Positions 52,126 to 59,108 of a stretch of 59,108 nucleotides of DNA are shown here, one piece after another. Position 1 is the first letter of the stretch. Each line of letters opens with the position of its first letter. The position numbers and the translations under genes are program-made. A model generated the notes under the pieces. That model did no database searches. It saw only the letters and a program-made list of their open reading frames with translations, and had not been told where the DNA came from. This DNA is from Bradyrhizobium sp. ARR65 (lineage in GTDB: Bacteria; Pseudomonadota; Alphaproteobacteria; Rhizobiales; Xanthobacteraceae). Where the stretch lies: positions 1 to 59,108 of the forward strand of contig NZ_AWZU01000026.1 of the NCBI RefSeq assembly GCF_000472385.1, in the 5' to 3' direction.

Positions 52126-55100
52126 ATGGACGACAGACTCTCCCTCGACCTCTATCAGCTCTCCGATCGCTACGACCGCGAAGTCGGCCGCGTGTTCCTG
52201 ACCGGCACGCAGGCGATCGTACGCATCGTGCTGGATCAGGCGCGGCGCGATCGGGCGGCCGGACTCGACACCGCAGGCTTTGTCTCCGGCTATCGCGGCT
52301 CGCCGCTCGGCGGCATCGATCTCGAGCTCTGGCGTATTAAGGATCAACTGAAGACTCATCGCATCGAGTTCCTCCCGGCGGTTAACGAAGACCTCGCCGC
52401 GACAGCGGTGCTGGGCTCGCAACAGGTCGAGACGCAAGCCGACCGGCGGGTAGCCGGCGTGTTCGGCCTCTGGTACGGCAAGGGGCCCGGCGTCGATCGA
52501 TCCGGCGATGCGCTGAAGCATGGAAATGCCTACGGCTCCTCGCCACATGGCGGCGTGCTGGTGGTGGCCGGCGACGACCATGGTTGCGTGTCATCCTCGA
52601 TGCCGCACCAATCCGATGTCGCCTTCATGAGCTGGTTCATGCCGACGCTGCATCCTGCGAGCGTCGCCGAATATCTCGCCTTCGGTGAATATGCCTACGC
52701 GCTCAGCCGCTTCTCTGGCATGTGGGTCGGCTTCAAGGCGATCTCCGAGATCGTAGAATCCGGCGCCTCGGTCGAGCTGCGTCCGCCGCGCTTGTTCCAA
52801 AAGCCCGATTTCACGCCGCCACCCGGCGGCTTGCACTATCGCTGGCCCGATCTGCCGGGGCCGCAGATCGAGGAGCGGCTGGAGGCGAAGAAGCACGCGG
52901 TCTACGCATTCGCAAAAGCCAATCCGATCGATCGCCGCATCTACGACATTCGGGACGCGAGCTACGGCATCGTCACGACAGGCAAGGCTCATCTCGATTT
53001 GATGGAGGCAATGCGGCTGATCGGCCTGGACGAGGCGGCGTGCCGCCATTTTGGCATCGACATCTACAAGGTCGGCATGGTCTGGCCGCTCGCGCTCCAT
53101 GACGCGATGGCCTTCGTCACCGGCAAGCGCGAGATCCTCGTGGTCGAGGAAAAGCGCGGCATCATCGAAAGCCAATTCAAGGAATATTTTTACGACTATC
53201 CGGGCGCAAAGCCCGAGCGCATGGTCGGCAAGCACGACGAGACCGGCGCGCGGCTGATATCCTGGATCGGCGAATTGTCACCGCGCGCGCTGGCGGACGT
53301 GCTGGCACGCCGGCTCGATCCGATCTTCCCCGAGCTGCAGCTCGCGCACCGCGTCGCTGCACTGACGCCCGAGCAGCAGCGCGTCATCACGGTGCAAGGC
53401 GCGACGCGCACGCCTTATTTCTGTTCCGGCTGCCCGCACAACACATCGACAAAGCTGCCCGAAGGCTCGAAGGCGCTGGCCGGCATCGGCTGCCACTTCA
53501 TGGCGAGCTGGATGGATCGCGAGACGTCGTCGCTGATTCAGATGGGCGGCGAAGGCGTCAACTGGGCGGCATCCTCGAAATTTGCCGGACACAAGCACAT
53601 CTTCCAGAATCTCGGCGAAGGCACCTATTACCATTCCGGCTCGATGGCGATCCGCCAGGCGATCGCGGCCGGCGCGAACATCACCTACAAGATTCTCTTT
53701 AACGACGCGGTGGCCATGACCGGCGGGCAGCCCGTCGATGGTCCGATCAGCGTTCATGCCATCGCCCACAGCGTCCGCGCCGAGGGCGTATCGCGCATCG
53801 CGCTGGTCTCGGACGATCCGGCGAAGTTTGCGGCGAAGGATTTTCCGCGCGGCGTGACCATCCATCCGCGCGAGGAACTGGATGCCGTGCAGCGCGAACT
53901 GCGCGAGATCTCCGGCGTCACCGTGCTGATCTATGAGCAGACCTGCGCCACCGAAAAGCGCCGCCGGCGCAAGCGCGGCCAGGTGGCAGACCCTGCCCGC
54001 TTCGTCTACATCAACGAGTTCGTTTGCGAGGGCTGCGGCGACTGCTCGGTGGAATCGAACTGTCTCAGCGTCGAGCCCAAGGAGACGCCGTTCGGCCGCA
54101 AGCGGAAGATCAATCTCTCCACCTGCAACAAGGATTTTTCCTGCCTCAACGGCTTCTGCCCGAGCTTTGTCACGATCGAAGGCGGCAAGCGCCGTGCAAA
54201 AACGGCTTCCGATCTCGATCCGCTCGCGCGCGCAGCCACGCTGCCGATACCCGCGCTGCAAAATCTCGAGAAGCCCTATGATCTCCTGGTGACCGGGGTC
54301 GGCGGCACCGGCGTCATCACCGTGGGCGCGCTCATCGCCATGGCGGCGCATCTTCAAGGCCGCGGCGTCTCGGTGCTCGACTTCACCGGCTTTGCGCAGA
54401 AGTTCGGACCCGTACTGAGCTATCTGCGCCTCGCGGCGAGGCCGGATCAACTGCATCAGGTGCGGATCGATCAGGGCGCTGCCGATGCCCTGATCGGGTG
54501 CGATCTCGTGGTGAGTTCGTCGGCAAAAGCCTCCGGCACCTACCGCAAGGGCATGCGCGCCGCGGTCAACACCGCGGAGATGCCGACCGGCGATGTAGTG
54601 CGCCATCGTGATGCGGATCTCGCGAGCGCGACGCGCCTTGGCGCGATCGAAAGCGTCCTCGGAACAGGCAACCTGAAGACGCTCGACGCCAATGTGCTCG
54701 CCGAAGAACTGCTCGGCGACTCCGTTTATGCCAACATGCTGATGCTCGGCTTTGCCTGGCAGGACGGGCTCGTCCCGGTCTCGCTCTCCGCGCTGCTGCG
54801 CGCGATCGAGCTCAACGGCGTTGCGGTTGCGCGTAACAAGCAGGCTTTTGCATGGGGCCGCATTGCCCGAAGCGATCCGGGTTTTCCCCCCAACGCCGTA
54901 CGCCGCGCAAAATCTACTCCCGAGACCCTCGACGAGGTCATCGGACGACGCAGTGCATTCCTCGCGCAATACCAAGACCGCGCCTACGCAGCTCGGTACG
55001 AGGCAATCGTCGCACGAATCCGCCGCGCCGAGCGTGAGCTCGGCAGCGAAGCCTTAACCGATGCCGTTGCTCGCTCGCTGTTCAAGCTGATGGCCTACAA

Positions 55101-55548
55101 GGATGAATATGAAGTCGCGCGCCTGCACATGGAGAGCGGCTTTCTGGACACGTTGCGGAGCGAGTTCGAGGGCGATTTCAAGATCAGGTACCACCTCGCG
55201 CCACCCTTCCTGCCTGCAGAAAAGGATGCGCGTGGGCGGCCGCGCAAGCGCGCCTTTGGTCCTTGGATGCAGCTTCCGCTCAAGCTGCTCGCGCGCCTGA
55301 AATTCCTTCGCGGCACCCCGCTCGATGCGTTCGGCTATACGGCGGAGCGGCGCGCCGAGCGGGAATTGATCGCATGGTACGAGCGGCAAATCGAAACCAT
55401 GCTTGGCCAGCTCTCGCTTGGCAAGCTTCCTGATCTCGTCGCAATCGCCAGAGCGCCGCTGGAAATCCGCGGCTACGGTCCGGTGAAGGCGGCCGCCATC
55501 CCCAAGGTGAAGGCCGACGTGGCGCGGTTGACGGAGCGCCTGACGTGA
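52126..55548 (+). CDS. Indolepyruvate ferredoxin oxidoreductase, single-chain IorA-IorB type
   Basis: Protein of 1140 residues. Thiamine-diphosphate enzyme that decarboxylates arylpyruvates to aryl-acetyl-CoA, reducing ferredoxin. The N-terminal part (1-600) holds pyruvate-oxidoreductase-like domains with GYRGSPLGGID and GCPHNTSTKLPEG. An iron-sulfur region follows, from CEGCGDCSVESNC (Cys634) to CNKDFSCLNGFCP. The gamma-type domain begins LLVTGVGGTGVITVGAL near 721. A long C-terminal region ends the chain. This fused form is common in aerobic proteobacteria. Start ATG 52126 lies 131 bases from the divergent Lrp gene. Confidence 0.95.
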   Translation: MDDRLSLDLYQLSDRYDREVGRVFLTGTQAIVRIVLDQARRDRAAGLDTAGFVSGYRGSPLGGIDLELWRIKDQLKTHRIEFLPAVNEDLAATAVLGSQQVETQADRRVAGVFGLWYGKGPGVDRSGDALKHGNAYGSSPHGGVLVVAGDDHGCVSSSMPHQSDVAFMSWFMPTLHPASVAEYLAFGEYAYALSRFSGMWVGFKAISEIVESGASVELRPPRLFQKPDFTPPPGGLHYRWPDLPGPQIEERLEAKKHAVYAFAKANPIDRRIYDIRDASYGIVTTGKAHLDLMEAMRLIGLDEAACRHFGIDIYKVGMVWPLALHDAMAFVTGKREILVVEEKRGIIESQFKEYFYDYPGAKPERMVGKHDETGARLISWIGELSPRALADVLARRLDPIFPELQLAHRVAALTPEQQRVITVQGATRTPYFCSGCPHNTSTKLPEGSKALAGIGCHFMASWMDRETSSLIQMGGEGVNWAASSKFAGHKHIFQNLGEGTYYHSGSMAIRQAIAAGANITYKILFNDAVAMTGGQPVDGPISVHAIAHSVRAEGVSRIALVSDDPAKFAAKDFPRGVTIHPREELDAVQRELREISGVTVLIYEQTCATEKRRRRKRGQVADPARFVYINEFVCEGCGDCSVESNCLSVEPKETPFGRKRKINLSTCNKDFSCLNGFCPSFVTIEGGKRRAKTASDLDPLARAATLPIPALQNLEKPYDLLVTGVGGTGVITVGALIAMAAHLQGRGVSVLDFTGFAQKFGPVLSYLRLAARPDQLHQVRIDQGAADALIGCDLVVSSSAKASGTYRKGMRAAVNTAEMPTGDVVRHRDADLASATRLGAIESVLGTGNLKTLDANVLAEELLGDSVYANMLMLGFAWQDGLVPVSLSALLRAIELNGVAVARNKQAFAWGRIARSDPGFPPNAVRRAKSTPETLDEVIGRRSAFLAQYQDRAYAARYEAIVARIRRAERELGSEALTDAVARSLFKLMAYKDEYEVARLHMESGFLDTLRSEFEGDFKIRYHLAPPFLPAEKDARGRPRKRAFGPWMQLPLKLLARLKFLRGTPLDAFGYTAERRAERELIAWYERQIETMLGQLSLGKLPDLVAIARAPLEIRGYGPVKAAAIPKVKADVARLTERLT

Positions 55549-55559
55549 CGACTGGCGTT

Positions 55560-57059
55560 CTAGGAACGAACCGCCACGCTGCGATCGGCCGCGGGCGAAA
55601 TCCACGCCAACAGCGCGGTTGCGATCACCGCAACGACGATGTTGAGGATCAGCGCGCCGAGGCCGACATAGAACGTGTAGGTCGCCCCGCCGACGCTGAT
55701 GCTCGCAAGTGGCTTCAGGCCATTGCTCCAGGCCGTCCACGAGCCCCACGCGATACCGGCAGCCCAGCCGAGCAGCAGGCCTTCCGCGCGGAACCAGCGG
55801 GTATAGATGGCGAAGACCAGCGCAGGAAATGTCTGGAGGATCCACAAGCCGCCGAGCAGTTGCAGATCGAGGGCATACTGCACCGGCAGGAACAGCGTGA
55901 AGGCCAGCGCCCCGACCTTGACGATCAGCGAGGTGATCTTGGCGACCGAGGCCTCGCCGGCGTGAGTGATGTTCGGATCGAGATAGGTCTTCCAGACGTT
56001 GCGCGTGAACAGGTTGGCGGCGCCGATGCTCATCACCGCCGCCGGCACCAAGGCGCCGATGGCGATGGCGGAGAAAGCAAAGCCCGCAAACCAGGACGGG
56101 AAAAGCGTCTTGAACAGCATCGGCACCACATCGTTCGGCGAGGCGACCTGGATGTGTGCGGCATGGGCCATGTAGCCGAGCAGCGCGATCAAGCCGAGCA
56201 GCAGCGTATAGGCCGGCAGCAGGATCGCATTCTTGCGGATGGTATCGGCAGACTTGGAAGCGAACACGCCGGTCAAGGTGTGCGGATACATGAAGGCGGC
56301 AAAGGCCGAACCGAGCGCCAGCGTGGCATAGGCCAGCATCTGCGAGTCCTTCAGGATCAAGCCGGTGGCCCCACCCTTGGCGTCAAAAGCGTCACCTGCA
56401 GCGGCAAACACCGCGCCATAACCACCGAGCTTCGCCGGCACGATGATGACGGCCGCAAGCACCACGATATAGATCATGGTGTCCTTCACGAAGGCGATCA
56501 GGGCCGGTGCGCGCAGGCCGGAGCTGTAGGTGTAGAGCGCGAGGATGATGAAGGCCGCAACGATCGGCAGTTCGCCGGAAAGCCCCATGGCCTTGATGAC
56601 CGCGCCCATCCCGACGAGCTGCAGCGCGATATAGGGCATGGTCGCGACGATGCCGGTGACGGCGACGGCGAGCTCGAGGGCGCGCGAATTGTAGGTCCCG
56701 TGTACGACGTCGGCCGCGGTGACATAGCCCTTGGCATGCGCAGCCTTCCACAACAGCGGCATGACCGCGAAGACAAAAGGATAGACGATGATGGTATAGG
56801 GCAGCGCGAAAAAGCCGTAGGCGCCGACAGCATAGACCAGCGCGGGAACCGCGATCACGGTATACGCGGTGTAGAAATCGCCGCCGACCAGAAACCAGGT
56901 GATCCAGGTGCCGAATTGCCGGCCGCCCAGTCCCCATTCGTCAAGATGCGCATCCACGGGACCGGATTTCCAGCGCGCCGCCAGAAAGCCCATCACCGTG
57001 ACGAGCACGAAGAAGAAAATGAAAACCGAGAGTGCGACCCACTCAAGCTCAACGGACAT
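55560..57059 (-). CDS. Sodium:solute symporter (MctP-like monocarboxylate permease)
   Basis: Protein of 499 residues with about 13 membrane helices. Family features are DEWGLGGRQFGTWITWFLVGGDFYTAYT at the N-terminus (shown in part), YSSGLRAPALIAFVKDTMIY, and ANLFTRNVWKTYLDPN. It resembles MctP of Rhizobium, which takes up lactate, pyruvate and alanine. It begins 12 bases downstream of a small DUF3311 gene; the two usually act as a pair. The stop is 12 bases from that of the convergent oxidoreductase gene. Confidence 0.92.
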   Translation of the reverse strand: MSVELEWVALSVFIFFFVLVTVMGFLAARWKSGPVDAHLDEWGLGGRQFGTWITWFLVGGDFYTAYTVIAVPALVYAVGAYGFFALPYTIIVYPFVFAVMPLLWKAAHAKGYVTAADVVHGTYNSRALELAVAVTGIVATMPYIALQLVGMGAVIKAMGLSGELPIVAAFIILALYTYSSGLRAPALIAFVKDTMIYIVVLAAVIIVPAKLGGYGAVFAAAGDAFDAKGGATGLILKDSQMLAYATLALGSAFAAFMYPHTLTGVFASKSADTIRKNAILLPAYTLLLGLIALLGYMAHAAHIQVASPNDVVPMLFKTLFPSWFAGFAFSAIAIGALVPAAVMSIGAANLFTRNVWKTYLDPNITHAGEASVAKITSLIVKVGALAFTLFLPVQYALDLQLLGGLWILQTFPALVFAIYTRWFRAEGLLLGWAAGIAWGSWTAWSNGLKPLASISVGGATYTFYVGLGALILNIVVAVIATALLAWISPAADRSVAVRS

Positions 57060-57070
57060 GACGGCTCCTC

Positions 57071-57265
57071 TCAGCGAGCTTCGTCATGCGGCTGGCTGCG
57101 GTAAACCAGCCAGATCAGAACCGAGGTAATCGGCACCCAGGCGAGCTGATACCAATAAAAGAAGGGGAAACCGAACAGCGCGGGGTCTTTGAAATTGTAG
57201 AAGGGCACCCACAACAGACCGATAAACGGCAGCAGCAACAACATCCACATCAGCGATCTCAGCAA
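57071..57265 (-). CDS. DUF3311 protein, partner of the symporter
   Basis: Small membrane protein of 64 residues with two hydrophobic helices around LMWMLLLLPFIGLLWVPFYN and FFYWYQLAWVPITSVLIWLV, ending in YRSQPHDEAR. It belongs to DUF3311, which is found next to SSS-family symporters. Two TTG starts are possible: 57322 (83 residues, no clear ribosome site) and 57265 (GGAGGA nine bases upstream), so the latter is preferred. It ends 12 bases before the symporter start. Confidence 0.82.
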   Translation of the reverse strand: MLRSLMWMLLLLPFIGLLWVPFYNFKDPALFGFPFFYWYQLAWVPITSVLIWLVYRSQPHDEAR

Positions 57266-57385
57266 CGAGCCGGTTCCTCCGGCCTCTCTGATCCAACGAA
57301 CTGGGCGGCGGCTTAGAGGCAAATGAACTATATTGCAACGTGCGATGCCGAAAATGTGATCGAGCGATCGGCCGAGCTCCGTCGT

Positions 57386-57673
57386 CTATTCGACCTTGAT
57401 GCCGGCCTGATCGATCACGTGACGCCAGTGCTCCTCCTGGTCACGAAAATAGCGATCGAGCTCGTCCGGCGGACGCGCCACCAGGACGAGGCCCTCACTG
57501 ACGCTGAGCTTCTTGAACGCTTCCGATTGCACGGCCTTGGCAGCCGATTTGTTCAACCGATCGCGCTCAGGATAGGATGCGCGCGCAGGACCGTTCGGCA
57601 GCAAGCTCAGCGACACACATGCTGCCAACGCGAACAGATACCAGCTCAGCCGCCCCTTGCTTGGCAAGCCCAT
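57386..57673 (-). pseudogene. Internally deleted Bug/TctC-type binding protein
   Basis: Product of 95 residues. Residues 1-38 are a signal peptide ending in ASYPERD, the usual mature start of tripartite tricarboxylate transporter binding proteins. It then jumps straight to LNKSAAKAVQSEAFKKL and DELDRYFRDQEEHWRHVI, the normal C-terminus of the family. About 220 central residues, including the ligand-binding domains, are missing with the frame intact. The ribosome site GAGGAAG lies before 57673. It cannot bind ligand as a TctC protein; a secondary function is possible. Confidence 0.75.
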
Positions 57674-57837
57674 GGGATCTTCCTCGCTGAAAGCACACGC
57701 TTCCTTGACCCTTCTCTTCTCCGCCATGCATCCGACGAAGAACGCCCGCGCGCCATTCTGCGTGGACGTTCGGACTTTGGTGAGACTAGCATCCGCCTCG
57801 CATCTAAAAGGCAAACAAAACGATCGGGGAGGAATGC

Positions 57838-58929
57838 ATGAAACGCGGACTGTTCGGCCTGTTGCTGCTGATCGCGTCGCCCGCGCTGGCGCAGCAATCG
57901 GTCCCAAGCATAGCCTTCGATTCCGTCCCCAATCCGCTTCACCTGCCACGCAACGTGTATTTTGGCGAAGCCTCGGGCGTCGCCGTCAATTCCAAGGGCC
58001 ATGTTTTCGTGCTCTCGCGCGGCAACACCTCCGGGCCTGCTTATGCGGCGGCTGCGGCGCAGCTCTTCGAGTTCGATGCCAATGGCGATTTCATCGGCGA
58101 GATCGGCAAGAACCTATATGCCTGGTCGTTCGCCCACACCGTGAAGGTCGATCCCGCCGACAACATCTGGGTCACCGACAAGGGCTCGGACATGGTGATT
58201 AAATTCGATCCCGACGGCCGGGTCCTGATGGTGTTCGGCCGCAAGCAGGAGGCCTCCGACGAAGAGACCGGGCCGCTCAAACATCCCAAGCCACCTCTGC
58301 CCGCCGAAGAGGGCCGATTTCGGCAGGTCACCGACGTCGCCTTCGACAAGGACGGCGATACTTTCATCAGCGACGGCTACATCAATTCGCGCGTCGCCAA
58401 GGTCGACAAGGACGGCAACTGGCTGAAATCCTGGGGCGACCGCGGCAAGGAGCCTGGCCAGTTCAATACGCCGCACTCGATTGCGACCGACGCCCAGGGC
58501 AATGTCTATGTCGCTGATCGCGGCAACCGGCGCATCCAGGTGTTCGACGGCGAGGGAAAATTCCTCCGCCAAATCACCATCGACGTGCCGGTGCCATCGG
58601 ACGCCAGACCAGCCATCGGCAAGATACCCGACGAAGCCATGATCGCAGGCGGCACGTTCGCGCCGGGCTCGCCGTGGGCCATTTGCATCACGCCGCCGCC
58701 GAACCAGGTGCTGTATTCTTCCGATGCCTGGCCCGGCCGCATCTACAAGCTTTCTCTCGACGGCAAGGTGCTCGGCGTGCTCGGCCAGTCCGGCAAACAA
58801 CTCAAGCAGTTCGGCTGGATTCACGCGATGGCATGTCCATCGGAGAATGTGCTCTACGCCGCGGAGTTACTGAACTGGCGCGTGCAGAAGCTGATCTTGA
58901 AGCAGTCGCCTAACGACACTCACGAATAG
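57838..58929 (+). CDS. Exported NHL-repeat protein (peptidyl-amidating lyase-like)
   Basis: Protein of 363 residues. A signal peptide (MKRGLFGLLLLIASPALAQ) precedes a beta-propeller of about six NHL-like units, for example VKVDPADNIWVTDKGSDMV, VTDVAFDKDGDTFISDGY and SIATDAQGNVYVADRGNRR. This arrangement resembles peptidyl-alpha-hydroxyglycine lyases, but catalytic residues cannot be confirmed by eye. Periplasmic binding or scaffold roles are equally possible. GGGGAGGAA precedes the start. Overlaps the convergent LysR gene by 10 bases. Confidence 0.88.
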   Translation: MKRGLFGLLLLIASPALAQQSVPSIAFDSVPNPLHLPRNVYFGEASGVAVNSKGHVFVLSRGNTSGPAYAAAAAQLFEFDANGDFIGEIGKNLYAWSFAHTVKVDPADNIWVTDKGSDMVIKFDPDGRVLMVFGRKQEASDEETGPLKHPKPPLPAEEGRFRQVTDVAFDKDGDTFISDGYINSRVAKVDKDGNWLKSWGDRGKEPGQFNTPHSIATDAQGNVYVADRGNRRIQVFDGEGKFLRQITIDVPVPSDARPAIGKIPDEAMIAGGTFAPGSPWAICITPPPNQVLYSSDAWPGRIYKLSLDGKVLGVLGQSGKQLKQFGWIHAMACPSENVLYAAELLNWRVQKLILKQSPNDTHE

Positions 58930-59108
58930 GGATTGATCAGTTTCTGCTGCTCGGCCGAGTGGTGCACCAGCATGTCGATGAAGGTTCTCACCTTCGCCGA
59001 CAAATGATGCCGGTGCGGGTAAACCGCACTCATCGAAAGCTCTACCGGTCGATATTCCGGCAAGAGCCGAACCAGACGACCTGCCTCCAGATCGTCGTGC
59101 ACCAGAAA
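58920..59108 (-). CDS. LysR-family regulator, 3' part only
   Basis: The frame runs to the right window edge and continues outside. The visible part is the C-terminal end of an effector domain: GRLVRLLPEYRPVELSM, YPHRHHLSAKVRTFIDML and a tail. This pattern is common at the end of LysR proteins. The N-terminal HTH is not in the window. Confidence 0.85.
   Translation of the reverse strand, partial: FLVHDDLEAGRLVRLLPEYRPVELSMSAVYPHRHHLSAKVRTFIDMLVHHSAEQQKLINPYS

Noticed and set aside
53278..54975. 565-codon minus-strand frame opposite the indolepyruvate oxidoreductase
   Set aside because: Antisense shadow of a clear gene.
55545..57104. 519-codon plus-strand frame opposite the symporter
   Set aside because: Antisense shadow; extremely charged and lacking hydrophobic core.

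Overview
The window looks like chromosomal DNA of an alphaproteobacterium of the order Hyphomicrobiales, most likely Bradyrhizobium or a close relative in the Nitrobacteraceae. This rests on high GC with strong third-position GC bias, the gene repertoire (CheZ-like phosphatase, TorF-type porin, GlcDEF, one-piece indolepyruvate ferredoxin oxidoreductase, MctP/DUF3311, WrbA/pirin) and many short palindromic repeats of types I associate from memory with this group. No rRNA, tRNA, CRISPR array, integrase or complete insertion sequence was seen.

Layout. 0-8.4 kb: DUF2076 protein, L,D-transpeptidase, orphan CheZ-like protein, lipoprotein, the groES-groEL operon with promoter and imperfect CIRCE operator, and two exported hypothetical proteins. 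8.7-13.5 kb: LctP-family lactate/glycolate permease, an SbmA/YddA-type ABC exporter and a TorF-type porin. 14-21.3 kb: a histone-H1-like protein, then the glycolate oxidase genes glcD and glcE-glcF, separated by a 2.3-kb opposite-strand block of two ABM monooxygenase-like proteins and an alpha/beta hydrolase. 21.5-25 kb: cytochrome c, a membrane-anchored hydrolase, small exported proteins, a TPR protein and ribosomal protein bL36. 25-33.6 kb: amidohydrolase with a perfect palindrome at its promoter, haloacid dehalogenase with YbaK deacylase, a LysR-SDR-pirin-WrbA block, a protein-isoaspartate methyltransferase homologue and a DUF5996 protein.

33.6-43 kb is a seven-gene minus-strand exopolysaccharide cluster: three GT4 glycosyltransferases, a Wzz/tyrosine-kinase-like protein, a polysaccharide deacetylase, an exported clan GH-A glycosidase (PslG-like in context) and a GNAT-like acyltransferase. 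No flippase, polymerase or initiating transferase is present. 43.5-46.3 kb has DUF1080, cupin and flavin-dependent monooxygenase genes. 46.3-48.4 kb is a gene-poor islet of very small proteins and repeats. 48.4-50.6 kb holds an AraC regulator and a nitronate monooxygenase gene broken by an in-frame amber codon. 51-59 kb has a structured repeat element, an Lrp regulator divergent from indolepyruvate ferredoxin oxidoreductase, the MctP/DUF3311 carboxylate transporter, an internally deleted Bug-type binding protein, an NHL-repeat exported protein and the 3' part of a LysR gene.

Functionally the region is mainly accessory carbon metabolism (glycolate, lactate/pyruvate, aromatic amino acid keto acids, haloacids), envelope and polysaccharide genes, and the groESL housekeeping operon. 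I did not find a clear new multigene defence or mobile system. The best leads are the ABM-hydrolase-ABM block, the palindromic operator at 25.1 kb, the compact polysaccharide cluster, the two decayed genes, and the structured repeat elements.
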